Shown one piece after another: positions 7,064 through 14,745 of a stretch of DNA of 15,495 nt. Source of the stretch: Myxococcota bacterium (GTDB taxonomy: Bacteria > Myxococcota_A > UBA9160 > PR03); contig JASJBO010000153.1 in NCBI GenBank assembly GCA_030066475.1, positions 1 through 15,495 on the forward strand. The letters are read 5' to 3'. Under the pieces are notes generated by a model. The model did no database searches, was not told where the DNA came from, and saw only the letters and a program-made list of their open reading frames with translations. Every line of letters starts with the position of its first letter. Positions within the stretch are counted from its first letter, which is position 1. The position numbers and the translations under genes were made by a program.

Positions 7064-7091
7064 CAATCGGGCGCTCCGCTCGGCAACTTGA
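7064..7091 (-). promoter_or_regulatory. Possible sigma-28 (FliA)-like promoter for the chemosensory operon
   Basis: In the 118-nt gap before the PATAN gene, the minus strand reads TCAAGTTG (7091-7084), 12 nt, then CCCGATTG (7071-7064). This resembles the FliA pattern TCAAGTT-N11/12-GCCGATAA, with 5 of 8 matches in the second box. The location upstream of a che cluster fits a motility sigma factor. The match is imperfect and the gap is GC-rich, so chance is possible. Confidence 0.35.
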
Positions 7092-7103
7092 CCGCAGCGG
7101 GGA

Positions 7104-7709
7104 TCAGAGTGCGGGGTGTGCGGCCTCGACGCGGCGGCGCGGCGCTTCGCGGCGAGCGTGGAGCATCCGGACCGCGACGCCGGGCCGGCTGCCGCGCGCG
7201 GTGGCTCGCTCGAGCGCCGCCCGCAGGGGGCCGGCCTCACCCGCGGGCGCCAGCACGCGCAGCACCAGGCGGCCGGGGATCGCCTCGAGCGCGTCCGCGC
7301 CCCCGGCGACCAGGCCGACGGCCTCGCCGTCGGGGCTGGCGACGGCGGGCGCCGCGGGCAGGTCGAGGGCGGCGGACCCGGCCCCCAGCGCCACCAGTCG
7401 CGCCGTCGCGTCGGCCGCAGCGGCGCGATGCGTGCGGGCATCGAACTCGGCGCGGGTGCCGAGCCCGAGCACCAGCAGCCGGGAGGCCCGCATCCGGCCC
7501 TGCGTCGGCAGCAGCACGCGCTCGCCCCGCTCCCCGACGATGCGGGCCTGCTGGACCAGGCTCGAGAGCCAGCCGCACAGCCTCCAGTCCGCGTGCCCGG
7601 CGCCGGCGCGCAGCGGCCGCTCGTCGCGAAAGAAGCCCGTCACGGCCACGTCCGTGCCGACTCGGGCCAGCGGCGCGTCGTCGACCTCGAACGCGAGCGA
7701 GGCCCTCAA
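7104..7709 (-). CDS. Stand-alone M17 aminopeptidase N-terminal-domain-like protein
   Basis: This 201-aa protein resembles only the N-terminal (macro-like) domain of M17 leucyl aminopeptidases. A DERPLRAGAGHADWRLCGWL-type stretch (residues 29-48) is followed by LLPTQGRM and LLVLGLGTRAEFD. The metal-binding catalytic domain of M17 enzymes is absent, and no room remains for it before the next gene, so peptidase activity is not expected. The start is a TTG at 7709-7707 overlapping the nusB stop as TTGA. No in-frame ATG lies early enough to include the domain. The C-terminal 50 residues are Arg-rich and not recognisable. A binding or regulatory role is possible; function is unknown. Confidence 0.7.
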   Translation of the reverse strand: MRASLAFEVDDAPLARVGTDVAVTGFFRDERPLRAGAGHADWRLCGWLSSLVQQARIVGERGERVLLPTQGRMRASRLLVLGLGTRAEFDARTHRAAAADATARLVALGAGSAALDLPAAPAVASPDGEAVGLVAGGADALEAIPGRLVLRVLAPAGEAGPLRAALERATARGSRPGVAVRMLHARREAPRRRVEAAHPAL

Positions 7710-8164
7710 GACTTCGCCCCCTCCGTCCCGAGGCCCGTGAGCGTGCGCGCCACGGCGTCCAGCACGCCGTTCACGAAGCCCGGCGAACGATCGCCGCCGA
7801 AGCGCCGGGCCAGCTCGACCGCCTCGTCGATCGCGACGTTGGCGGGCGTCCCGCCGTGGAGCATCTCGTAGGCCGCGAGCCGCAGCACGTTGCGGTCGAC
7901 CGCCGCCATCCGCTCGACGCGCCAGTTGGTGGCGTGCTCGGCCAGCAGCGTATCGATCGCGCCGCGGTGCTCGCTGACGCCGTTCACCAGCTCCTCGGCG
8001 AACTCGCGCGCGCCTTCCGGCAGCTCGAAGTGGCGAGTGACGGTGTCGAACGCCTCCTCGACCTTCTCGGGATCGCCGGCCGCCCGGCGCAGGTCGAGCG
8101 CGTAGAGCACCTGGAGCGCCGCCTGGCGCGAGCGCTGGCGGGGCGCGCGCCGCGCGGCGCTCAT
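7706..8164 (-). CDS. nusB: Transcription antitermination factor NusB
   Basis: This 152-aa all-helical RNA-binding protein, with NusE (S10), forms the antitermination complex on rRNA operons. The N-terminus has RQAALQVLYALDL, the classic NusB start. The C-terminal half carries the family signature from about VDRNVLRLAAYEM through TPANVAIDEAVELARRFGGD to PGFVNGVLDAVART. Length is normal. The ATG overlaps the ribH stop as ATGA, and the stop overlaps the next gene's TTG. Placement directly after ribH is a widespread bacterial arrangement. Confidence 0.96.
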   Translation of the reverse strand: MSAARRAPRQRSRQAALQVLYALDLRRAAGDPEKVEEAFDTVTRHFELPEGAREFAEELVNGVSEHRGAIDTLLAEHATNWRVERMAAVDRNVLRLAAYEMLHGGTPANVAIDEAVELARRFGGDRSPGFVNGVLDAVARTLTGLGTEGAKS

Positions 8165-8637
8165 GCCGGCGCCTCCGGCAGGACGCGCCGCAGCCAGGCC
8201 ATCTCGAGCGCCGCGAGCGCCGCCTCCTCGCCCTTGTTGCCGTGCTCGCCTCCCGCGCGAGCGAGCGCCGACTCGACGTCGTCGGTGGTGAGCACGCCGA
8301 AGCCCACCGGGACGTCGGTGTCGCGCACCACCTCGCGCACGCCGTCGGTGACGGCGCGGCAGACGTAGTCGAAGTGCGGCGTGCCGCCGCGGATCACGAC
8401 GCCCAGGGTCACCACCGCATCGTAGCGGCCGCTGGCGGCCAGCGTGCGCGCCGCCTGCGGAATCTCGAAGGCGCCGGGAACCCAGGCCACGTGCAGGTCC
8501 TCGTCGCGCGCGCCGCGGCGCCGCAGCTCGGCGGCACAGCCCTCGAGCAGGCGCACCGAGATCAGGTGGTTGAAGCGCGACACGACCACGGCGAAGCGGA
8601 GTCCCTCGGCGTCGCAGCGCACCGGATAGCGCCTCAT
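8161..8637 (-). CDS. ribH: 6,7-dimethyl-8-ribityllumazine synthase
   Basis: This 158-aa enzyme condenses 5-amino-6-ribitylaminouracil with 3,4-dihydroxy-2-butanone 4-phosphate in the penultimate riboflavin step. Visible motifs are VVVSRFNHLI near the N-terminus (substrate-stacking Phe22), VPGAFEIP, and VVIRGGTPHFDYVC with the catalytic His88. A GEHGNKGEEAA segment near the C-terminus is also typical. The ATG at 8637 overlaps the ribD stop (ATGA) and gives the family-standard length. A longer in-frame extension back to 8835 would lie entirely inside ribD and is rejected. The riboflavin synthase gene that often sits between ribD and ribH is absent. Confidence 0.96.
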   Translation of the reverse strand: MRRYPVRCDAEGLRFAVVVSRFNHLISVRLLEGCAAELRRRGARDEDLHVAWVPGAFEIPQAARTLAASGRYDAVVTLGVVIRGGTPHFDYVCRAVTDGVREVVRDTDVPVGFGVLTTDDVESALARAGGEHGNKGEEAALAALEMAWLRRVLPEAPA

Positions 8638-9761
8638 CGGCCCTCCCGACCGGCCTTGGCTGGATGCGCCGTCACGAGCCAGTCGCAGCCCACCCGTCTC
8701 ACGTGGGCGATCTCCAGCGACGGAGCCGAGCGCAGCCGCCGCAGGCCGAGCGGCCCGAGCGCCGGGCGCCCGTCCGCCCCCAGCAGCTTCGGAGCCACGA
8801 ACCAGAGCAGCTCGTCCACCAGTCCCGCCTGCCACAGCGCTGCGGCCAGCCCTCCGCCTCCCTCTACCAGCACGGTCCCGAGCCCCTCCCGGGCGAGACG
8901 ACGTAGGGCTGCCGGCAGCGACAGCTTGCCACGTCGGGTCGGAACCGGCAGGAGGCGGGCGCCGGCGGCCTCGAGCGCGCGGCGGCGCGCGGCTGGTGCG
9001 TCCCGGCCGCAGAGCACCCAGGTGCGCTCGGGGTCGGGCCCGCGCAGCAGCCTCGCCTCGGGCGCCAGGCGCAGCCTCGAGTCGACCACGACGCGCACCG
9101 GGCGGTGCACGACGCGCCCCCCGCGGCGCGCGGTCAGCACCGGATCATCGGCGCGCGCGGTGCCGGAGCCGACCAGCACGGCGTCGCTGCGCGCCCGCAG
9201 CGCATGGACGGCCGCGCGCGCCTCGGGTCCGGTGACCCAGCGCGACTCCCCGCTCGCGGTGGCGATGCGACCGTCGAGCGAGGCCGCGAGCTTGAGCAGC
9301 ACATGGGGGCGCCCCCGCTCCACGCGCGAGAGGAAGCCCCGGTGCTGCTCGCGGCAGGCATCGCCCAGCACGCCCTCGCGCACCTCGATCCCGGCTCGTC
9401 GCAGCGCCCGCAGTCCGCCCCCGGCGACGAGCGGGTGCGGATCGCGGTGCCCGATCCAGACCCGGCGGATCCCCGCCGCGCGGATCGTGTCCGCGCACGG
9501 CGGCGTGCGTCCGTGGTGGCGGCACGGCTCGAGGGTGACCGCCAGCGACGCGCCCCGCAGCGCGCGTCGGCCATGCCGCCGCGCGGCGCGCTCCAGGGCC
9601 ACCACCTCCGCGTGCGGACCCGGCGGCGGCTGCGTGAAGCCGCGCCCCAGCACGCGGCCTCCGCGCACCACCACGGCGCCCACCGCCGGATTCGGCCAGG
9701 TGCGACCCAGGGCGCGTCGCGCCTGCGCCAGCGCCTGCCGCATCGCCGCCTCGGGCTCCAC
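8634..9761 (-). CDS. ribD: Bifunctional riboflavin deaminase/reductase RibD
   Basis: This 375-aa enzyme carries out the second and third steps of riboflavin synthesis after GTP cyclohydrolase II. The N-terminal deaminase has TWPNPAVGAVVV, the zinc/catalytic motif PHAE (His50, Glu52), and PCRHHGRTPPC (Cys80, Cys89). The C-terminal NADPH-dependent reductase (about 155-375) has KLAASLDGRIA, SRWVTGPEAR and VLVEGGGGLAAALW. The start is a GTG 7 nt after the nrdR stop; it gives MEPEAAMRQALAQARR, matching the usual beginning. An ATG six codons later would remove little. The stop overlaps ribH. Confidence 0.96.
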   Translation of the reverse strand: MEPEAAMRQALAQARRALGRTWPNPAVGAVVVRGGRVLGRGFTQPPPGPHAEVVALERAARRHGRRALRGASLAVTLEPCRHHGRTPPCADTIRAAGIRRVWIGHRDPHPLVAGGGLRALRRAGIEVREGVLGDACREQHRGFLSRVERGRPHVLLKLAASLDGRIATASGESRWVTGPEARAAVHALRARSDAVLVGSGTARADDPVLTARRGGRVVHRPVRVVVDSRLRLAPEARLLRGPDPERTWVLCGRDAPAARRRALEAAGARLLPVPTRRGKLSLPAALRRLAREGLGTVLVEGGGGLAAALWQAGLVDELLWFVAPKLLGADGRPALGPLGLRRLRSAPSLEIAHVRRVGCDWLVTAHPAKAGREGR

Positions 9762-9768
9762 CTCGGGC

Positions 9769-10275
9769 CTAGGGCGCGCGGCGCGGTGCCGCCGGCTCGG
9801 GCTCGCCGGACTCGGTGGCGGCCAGGTGCGCGTCGAGCGAGGAGAAGAAGGCCACGTAGTCGCCGGCGCTCTGGAAGCCGCGGAACACCGACGCGAAGCG
9901 GGCGGCGGCCATCGCGTCCACGCCGCACAGCTCCTCGAGCACCCACTCCCCCATCTCGCGCGAGCGCAGCTCGGTCTCGCCGGATTCCTGCAGGCGCTTC
10001 TCGACGCGGTCGGCCAGGCGCTCGAGGGCGTCGACCGAGACCGGGCGCTTGGCGCAGGCCTTCTCGATGCTGGCGAGCAGCTTGCGGCGGTCGTACTCCT
10101 CGCGGCGCTCGTCGCGCTTGACGACCTTGGGGAGCACCTCCTCGACCCGCTCGCGCGTGGTGAAGCGCCGCCCGCACTCCTGACATTCGCGGCGGCGGCG
10201 GATCTCGGTCTCCTCGCGCCCGAGCCGCGAGTCGACCACCCGGTTCGCCGTGTCTCCGCAGTAGGGACAGCGCAC
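9769..10275 (-). CDS. nrdR: Transcriptional repressor NrdR
   Basis: This 168-aa zinc-ribbon/ATP-cone repressor controls ribonucleotide reductase genes in response to ATP/dATP. The zinc ribbon is MRCPYCG...CQECGRRFTT with Cys3, Cys6, Cys31 and Cys34, and the arginine-rich RRRRECQECG segment is typical. The ATP-cone spans about residues 46-136 (VVKRDERREEYDRRKLLASI ... FASVFRGF). The start is a GTG that places the first Cys at position 3, as in the family, 3 nt after the glyA stop. An extra C-terminal tail rich in Ala and Pro (about 145-168) is slightly longer than usual. Confidence 0.96.
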   Translation of the reverse strand: MRCPYCGDTANRVVDSRLGREETEIRRRRECQECGRRFTTRERVEEVLPKVVKRDERREEYDRRKLLASIEKACAKRPVSVDALERLADRVEKRLQESGETELRSREMGEWVLEELCGVDAMAAARFASVFRGFQSAGDYVAFFSSLDAHLAATESGEPEPAAPRRAP

Positions 10276-10278
10276 CGC

Positions 10279-11994
10279 CTAGTCCGCGTCGCGCCAGCGC
10301 GACGGGTACAGTGGGAAGCGGCGACACAGCGCCTCGACCTCGCCTCGGATCGCGTCGAGCCCCTCGACGTCCCCGGGCTGCTCGAGCACGCGCGCCACGA
10401 GCGCCCCGATCTCCGCCATCTCGGGCTCGCGCATGCCGCGCGTGGTCACGGCCGGCGTTCCGATGCGGACGCCGGAGGTCACCATCGGCTTGCGGGTGTC
10501 GAACGGGACCATGTTCTTGTTGGCGGTGATGCCGGCGCGGTCGAGCGCGAGCTGTGCCGCCTTGCCGGTGGTGTCCCGGTCGAGCAGCGAGATCATGAAC
10601 AGGTGCGTATCGGTGCCGCCGGCCACGATCCGGAAGCCCTGCCCGGCGACCGCCTCGGCCAGCGCGCGCGCGTTGCGCACCACCTGGGCGCAGTACTCGC
10701 GGAACTCGGGCTGCGCCGCCTCGCGGAACGCCACCGCCTTGGCAGCGATCACGTGCTCGAGCGGCCCGCCCTGGCCGCCCGGAAACACCGCGCTGTCCAC
10801 CTTCTTCGCCCAGTCCGCGTCGCACAGGATCAGCCCGCCGCGCGGCCCGCGCAGCGTCTTGTGGGTCGTCGTGGCGACGATGTGGGCGTGACCCACGGGA
10901 CTCGGGTGCTGCCCCGCCGCCACGAGCCCCGCGATGTGGGCGATGTCCGCGAACAGCACCGCGCCCACCTCGTCCGCGATCTCGCGAAACGCCCGGAAGT
11001 CGAGCAGGCGCGAGTAGGCGGTGGTGCCGCACTGGATCAGCTTGGGGCGGTGCTCGCGGGCGAGCGCGCGCAGCTCGTCGTAGTCGATCTGCTCGGTGTC
11101 GCGCCGCACGCCGTACGGCACGATCCGGTAGAGCTTGCCCGAGAAGTTCACCGGGCTGCCGTGCGTGAGGTGGCCGCCGTGGTCGAGGTTCATCGCCAGG
11201 ATCGTGTCGCCCACGTCGAGCACGGCGCGGTACACCGCCTCGTTGGCCTGCGAGCCGGCGTGGGGCTGGACGTTGGCGTGGTCGGCGCCGAACAGCGCCT
11301 TGGCCCGTTCGATGGCGAGGGTCTCGACCTCGTCCACCACCTCGCAGCCGCCGTAGTAGCGGCGCCCGGGATAGCCCTCGGCATACTTGTTGGTGAGCAC
11401 CGAGCCCACTGCCTCGAGCACGGACTCGGACACGAAGTTCTCCGAGGCGATCAGCTCGAGGCCGAGCGCCTGGCGGCGCGCCTCGCCGCGCAGCAGCCGC
11501 GCGATCTCCGGATCGACCGCGTCGAGCGCCGGCGTCCGGCTGCCGCGGAGCCCCTCGCTCACCGCGTCGATCTTGCCGACGCGGCGCGCGTGGCGTCCGC
11601 CCTCGAAGCCGGTCGCGAGCCAGCGCTCCACGATCTCCCAGGCCGCGTCGGGCTCCAGGCGATCGCCCGGCAGCGCCAGCACGTTGGCGTCGTTGTGGCG
11701 GCGCGACATCTCCGCCAGCTCGACGTCTCCCGCCCAGGCCGCGCGGATGCCCGGGAAGCGGTTGGCGGTGTACATGACGCCGAGCCCCGAGCCGCAGATC
11801 ACGACGCCGCGATCCGCCTCGCCGCGCGCGACGGCCGCGACGGCCGGGCCGGCGTGGTCGGGGTAGTCGACGGCCTCGTCGCCGTCGGTCCCGAAGTCGC
11901 GCACGTCGTAGCCCGCGCCCTGCAGGCGCTCGCGCAGCGCGCGCTTCAGCGCCACGCCGCGGTGGTCGCAAGCCATCACGATCCGGTCTGCCAT
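10279..11994 (-). CDS. rpiB-glyA: Fused ribose-5-phosphate isomerase B / serine hydroxymethyltransferase
   Basis: One uninterrupted frame of 571 aa begins at an ATG at 11994-11992. Residues 1 to about 145 are a complete RpiB: ACDHRG (Asp10, His11), the catalytic-cysteine motif VICGSGLG (Cys67), [11 protein letters not shown] (His100) and [10 protein letters not shown]. It interconverts ribose-5-P and ribulose-5-P. Residues about 156-571 are a complete GlyA, from [15 protein letters not shown] through LIASENF and [12 protein letters not shown] to the PLP-lysine motif [13 protein letters not shown] (Lys379). It makes glycine and methylene-tetrahydrofolate from serine. There is no stop between them and only about 10 residues of linker. 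A GTG at 11562-11560 (Val145) could serve as an internal GlyA start, but RpiB alone has no stop. The gene overlaps the fabF end by 19 nt in another frame. The two enzymes are normally separate neighbouring genes, so this is either a true fusion or a sequencing frameshift. Confidence 0.9.
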   Translation of the reverse strand: MADRIVMACDHRGVALKRALRERLQGAGYDVRDFGTDGDEAVDYPDHAGPAVAAVARGEADRGVVICGSGLGVMYTANRFPGIRAAWAGDVELAEMSRRHNDANVLALPGDRLEPDAAWEIVERWLATGFEGGRHARRVGKIDAVSEGLRGSRTPALDAVDPEIARLLRGEARRQALGLELIASENFVSESVLEAVGSVLTNKYAEGYPGRRYYGGCEVVDEVETLAIERAKALFGADHANVQPHAGSQANEAVYRAVLDVGDTILAMNLDHGGHLTHGSPVNFSGKLYRIVPYGVRRDTEQIDYDELRALAREHRPKLIQCGTTAYSRLLDFRAFREIADEVGAVLFADIAHIAGLVAAGQHPSPVGHAHIVATTTHKTLRGPRGGLILCDADWAKKVDSAVFPGGQGGPLEHVIAAKAVAFREAAQPEFREYCAQVVRNARALAEAVAGQGFRIVAGGTDTHLFMISLLDRDTTGKAAQLALDRAGITANKNMVPFDTRKPMVTSGVRIGTPAVTTRGMREPEMAEIGALVARVLEQPGDVEGLDAIRGEVEALCRRFPLYPSRWRDAD

Positions 11995-13253
11995 CCGTCC
12001 TCTCCCCTGCCCAGCACCAGGCTCGCATTGATTCCGCCGAATCCGAACGAGTTCGATAGCGCCACCCGGGCGCGGTGCGGCCGCGCCTTGTTGGCGACGT
12101 GGTCGAGTGCGCAATCCGGGTCGGCATCGTCGAGGTTGATCGTCGGCGGCAACAGCCCGGTCTCCAGCGCCCGCACGCACAGCAGCAGCTCGAGCGCGCC
12201 CGTCGCCCCCATCAGGTGCCCGGTCATCGACTTGGTGGCCGACACGGGCAGCCGGTCGGTGGCGGCGCCGAACACGGCGCGGATCGCCTGTGCCTCGACC
12301 CGGTCGCCGGCCGGCGTGCTGGTGGCGTGGGCGTTGAGATGGTCGACGTCGCCGGGCGCCAGGTCGGCGTCGGCGAGCGCGCGCCGCATCGCGAGCCGCG
12401 CGCCGCCGCCGTCCTCGGCGGGCTGCGCGAAGTGCGCCGCGTCCGCAGCGACGCCGTAGCCGAGCAGCTCGGCGCGCATGCGGGCGCCGCGCGCACGGGC
12501 GTGCTCGACCGACTCGATCAACAGGACCGCGGCCCCCTCGGCGATCACGAAGCCGTCGCGCCCGCGGTCGAAGGGGCGCGAGGCGCGCTCCGGCTCGTCG
12601 TTGCGCGTCGAGAGCGCCCGCATCGCCGCGAAGCCGGCCAGCACCAGCGGGTGGATGGTCGAGTCCGTGCCGCCCGCCAGCATCACGTCGGCATCGCCGC
12701 GCGCGACGATGCGCAGCGCCTCGCCGATCGCCTGGGCGCCCGACGCGCAGGCGCCCACGGGCGACAGGTTGGGGCCGCGCAGTCCGTGACACATCGCGAT
12801 CGTGCCGCTGGCCATGTTGCCGAGCCCCATCGGGATGAAGAACGGCGAGACCCGACGCGGCCCCTTGGCGCGCAGCGTGTCGTGCGTGTCGAGGATCGTC
12901 GTGATGCCGCCGATCGCGGTGCCGATCGCGACGCCGACGCGGTCCCGGTCGATCCGCTCGGCGTCGAGCCCGCCGTCGGCGAGCGCCTCCTCGGCGGCCG
13001 CGACCGCGAGCAGGGTCGAACGGTCGAGGCGACGCCGCTCCTTGGGCGTCAGGACGCCGACCTGGATCTCCGCGGGCGCCTCGGCCCCGATCGCCACGGG
13101 GAGATCGCGGGTGTCGCACCGGCGGATCGGCCCGGCGGCGCTCACGCCCTGGCTGGCCGCCTTCCAGGTGGCCTCGGCGTCCGCTCCGAGCGGCGACACG
13201 CAGCCCAGCCCGGTCACGACGACGCGGCGCTCGTCTCGCTGCCCGCGCCGCAT
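11976..13253 (-). CDS. fabF: Beta-ketoacyl-ACP synthase II (FabF)
   Basis: This 425-aa condensing enzyme elongates acyl-ACP with malonyl-ACP in fatty-acid synthesis. The Cys-His-His triad is visible: [16 protein letters not shown] (Cys169), [12 protein letters not shown] (His309) and [14 protein letters not shown] (His346). The C-terminal glycine-rich [14 protein letters not shown] is present. The N-terminus [15 protein letters not shown] is standard. The ATG lies 5 nt after the acpP stop, and its last 19 nt overlap the start of rpiB-glyA. Length is typical of FabF. Confidence 0.97.
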   Translation of the reverse strand: MRRGQRDERRVVVTGLGCVSPLGADAEATWKAASQGVSAAGPIRRCDTRDLPVAIGAEAPAEIQVGVLTPKERRRLDRSTLLAVAAAEEALADGGLDAERIDRDRVGVAIGTAIGGITTILDTHDTLRAKGPRRVSPFFIPMGLGNMASGTIAMCHGLRGPNLSPVGACASGAQAIGEALRIVARGDADVMLAGGTDSTIHPLVLAGFAAMRALSTRNDEPERASRPFDRGRDGFVIAEGAAVLLIESVEHARARGARMRAELLGYGVAADAAHFAQPAEDGGGARLAMRRALADADLAPGDVDHLNAHATSTPAGDRVEAQAIRAVFGAATDRLPVSATKSMTGHLMGATGALELLLCVRALETGLLPPTINLDDADPDCALDHVANKARPHRARVALSNSFGFGGINASLVLGRGEDGWQTGS

Positions 13254-13258
13254 CGGGG

Positions 13259-13495
13259 CTAGCCCGCCGTACGTTCTCGGATGTAGGCGATGGCGTCACC
13301 GATCGTCTGGATCTTCTCGGCGTCCTCGTCCGAGATCTCGAGATCGAACTCCTCTTCCATCGCCATCACCAGCTCGACGATGTCGAGCGAATCCGCGCCG
13401 AGGTCATCGATCAGCGAGGCCTCGGGCACGACCTCTTCCTTCGAGACGCCGAGCTGCTCGACGATGATCTCGTTGACTCGTTGTTCCAGCGCCAT
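13259..13495 (-). CDS. acpP: Acyl carrier protein
   Basis: This 78-aa acidic four-helix protein carries acyl chains on a phosphopantetheine attached to Ser36 within [12 protein letters not shown]. The rest ([26 protein letters not shown]) is the standard recognition helix region. The ATG is preceded by GGAGGT at 13506-13501, five nt upstream. A second GGAGGT lies 10 nt further out. It stands after the only sizeable gap in the housekeeping operon, which fits the need to make this abundant protein at higher levels than its neighbours. Confidence 0.98.
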   Translation of the reverse strand: MALEQRVNEIIVEQLGVSKEEVVPEASLIDDLGADSLDIVELVMAMEEEFDLEISDEDAEKIQTIGDAIAYIRERTAG

Positions 13496-13500
13496 TCCCG

Positions 13501-13516
13501 ACCTCCGTCGACCTCC
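13501..13516 (-). promoter_or_regulatory. Double Shine-Dalgarno before acpP
   Basis: The minus strand carries GGAGGT at 13516-13511 and again at 13506-13501, the nearer one 5 nt before the ATG. Two perfect sites in a row are unusual here, since most neighbouring genes rely on overlaps or weak sites. Strong translation of acyl carrier protein is the likely reason. Confidence 0.6.
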
Positions 13517-13560
13517 GAGAGGAGTACTACGCCCTCGAGGCTTCGCGCGCCTCGATCCTC

Positions 13561-13586
13561 CGGGGAAGTCCCCGCCACAAGGGCGG
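13561..13586 (-). promoter_or_regulatory. Two overlapping hairpins in the fabD-acpP gap
   Basis: Within the 118-nt gap, the minus strand can form CCGCC-cttgt-GGCGG (13586-13572) or CGGGG-actt-CCCCG (13574-13561). They share bases 13572-13574, so the full forms exclude each other. No T-run follows, so they are not classical terminators. They could modulate read-through or mRNA processing ahead of acpP. The gap otherwise holds no gene, and I see no convincing promoter boxes in it. Confidence 0.3.
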
Positions 13587-13613
13587 AATCTAGCAGCCCT
13601 GGAGCGCTCTGCT

Positions 13614-14552
13614 TCAGCCCTTGGCGAAGCTCGCGGCGGCGTCCAGGTCGGCGGCGGCGGCGAGCGAGGCCCGCGCGAGGCCCCGGTCGATGCGACCGAC
13701 CAGACCGGACAGGACGTTGCCCGGCCCTACCTCCAGGACATGCGTGGTCCCGAGGCCCACGAGGCGCTGCACCAGCTCGGTGAAGCGCACCGGCTCGGTC
13801 ACCTGACGCCTCAACAGATCCTGCACCCGGCCGCCCTCCGCGTTCGGCTCGGCCTCGACGTTGGTCACGACCGGGGGCCGGGGGTCGGCGAACGCCACGC
13901 GGGCCAGCTCGGGCTCGAGCCGCTCGGCGGCGGGCTCCATCAGCGCGCAGTGGAACGGGGCCGACACCGCGAGACGACGGGTCCGACGGGCCCCCGCCTC
14001 GCTGGCCGCCGCGCAGGCCGCGTCGACCGCGCGGGCGGTGCCGGAGATCACCGTCTGCTGCGGCCCGTTCAGGTTGGCGGGCGCCACGACCTCCCCGGTG
14101 TCCTCGCGCGCCCGCGCGCACGCGGCCTCCACCACGTCGGCGCTGCAGCCCATCACGGCCGCCATCGCGCCCTCGCCTTCGGGCACCGCCTCCTGCATGT
14201 AGCGGCCGCGGGCGCGGACCAGGCGCAGCGCGTCGTCGAGCTCGAGCGAGCCGCTCGCCACCAGCGCGGCGTACTCGCCGAGGCTGTGCCCGGCCAGGTA
14301 GGCGGGCGCGACGGCGGCACGCGCCTCCAGGGCGCGCAGCAGCGCGATGCTGGTAGCCAGCACCGCGGGCTGCTGGACCTCCGTGCGGCGCAGCAGCTCG
14401 TCGGGGCCCTCGAAGCAGGTGCGCGAGAGCGGGAAGTCGAGCACGGCGTCCGCGCGCTCGAACACCGCGCGCGCCTCGGGGACGACCTCGGCCACGTCGC
14501 GCCCCATCCCCACCACCTGGGACCCCTGGCCCGGGAACAGCAGCGCCAGCAC
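13614..14552 (-). CDS. fabD: Malonyl-CoA:ACP transacylase (FabD)
   Basis: This 312-aa enzyme loads malonyl groups onto acyl carrier protein. It begins [16 protein letters not shown]. The nucleophile motif is [13 protein letters not shown] (Ser90), the substrate-carboxylate arginine is in [10 protein letters not shown] (Arg115), and the catalytic histidine is in SAPFHCALM (His201). [14 protein letters not shown] near the C-terminus is typical. The start is a GTG 7 nt after the rpmF stop, with a GAGGAG site within the end of rpmF. In many bacteria plsX and fabH separate rpmF from fabD, and fabG separates fabD from acpP; none of these is present here. Confidence 0.97.
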   Translation of the reverse strand: MLALLFPGQGSQVVGMGRDVAEVVPEARAVFERADAVLDFPLSRTCFEGPDELLRRTEVQQPAVLATSIALLRALEARAAVAPAYLAGHSLGEYAALVASGSLELDDALRLVRARGRYMQEAVPEGEGAMAAVMGCSADVVEAACARAREDTGEVVAPANLNGPQQTVISGTARAVDAACAAASEAGARRTRRLAVSAPFHCALMEPAAERLEPELARVAFADPRPPVVTNVEAEPNAEGGRVQDLLRRQVTEPVRFTELVQRLVGLGTTHVLEVGPGNVLSGLVGRIDRGLARASLAAAADLDAAASFAKG

Positions 14553-14559
14553 GGCGCGC

Positions 14560-14745
14560 CTACTCCTCGTCCGGGATCTCGATGCGCGTCTCGCCCCGGT
14601 AGTGGCCGCACTCGGTGCAGACGCGGTGGGGCGCGCGCACGGCGCCGCACTGGGGACAGCTGGCGCGCGCGGGCAGCGGCGCCGCGTCGTGGGCGCGGCG
14701 CTTGTTCTTGCGGGTCTTGGAAGTCCGGCGCTTGGGAACCGCCAT
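14560..14745 (-). CDS. rpmF: 50S ribosomal protein L32
   Basis: This 61-aa basic protein starts [20 protein letters not shown], the near-invariant L32 beginning. It carries a zinc-ribbon with two CxxC pairs (Cys30/Cys33 and Cys43/Cys46, the latter in CTECGHYRG). The ATG overlaps the yceD stop by one base (TGATG). An in-frame upstream extension to 14820 lies wholly inside yceD and is rejected on family length. The yceD-rpmF pairing is highly conserved in bacteria. Confidence 0.98.
   Translation of the reverse strand: MAVPKRRTSKTRKNKRRAHDAAPLPARASCPQCGAVRAPHRVCTECGHYRGETRIEIPDEE

Noticed and set aside
7710..8835. Extended start for ribH at 8835
   Set aside because: It would overlap ribD by about 200 nt and add 66 non-homologous residues. 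The ATGA overlap at 8637 gives the family length.
11560..11562. GTG at Val145 of rpiB-glyA as a separate glyA start
   Set aside because: No good ribosome site precedes it and RpiB has no stop, so a separate gene is not supported. It is kept only as a possible internal start.
2418..12459. Very long plus-strand open frames (for example 2418-5327, 4982-8368 and 8242-12459)
   Set aside because: They lie opposite well-identified minus-strand genes, have Arg/Ala/His-rich composition with no recognisable motif, and are expected in very GC-rich DNA.
10279..13299. A 1006-residue frame extending rpiB-glyA upstream through fabF
   Set aside because: The first 435 residues are the wrong frame of fabF and low-complexity. 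The ATG at 11994 is exactly where RpiB homology begins.
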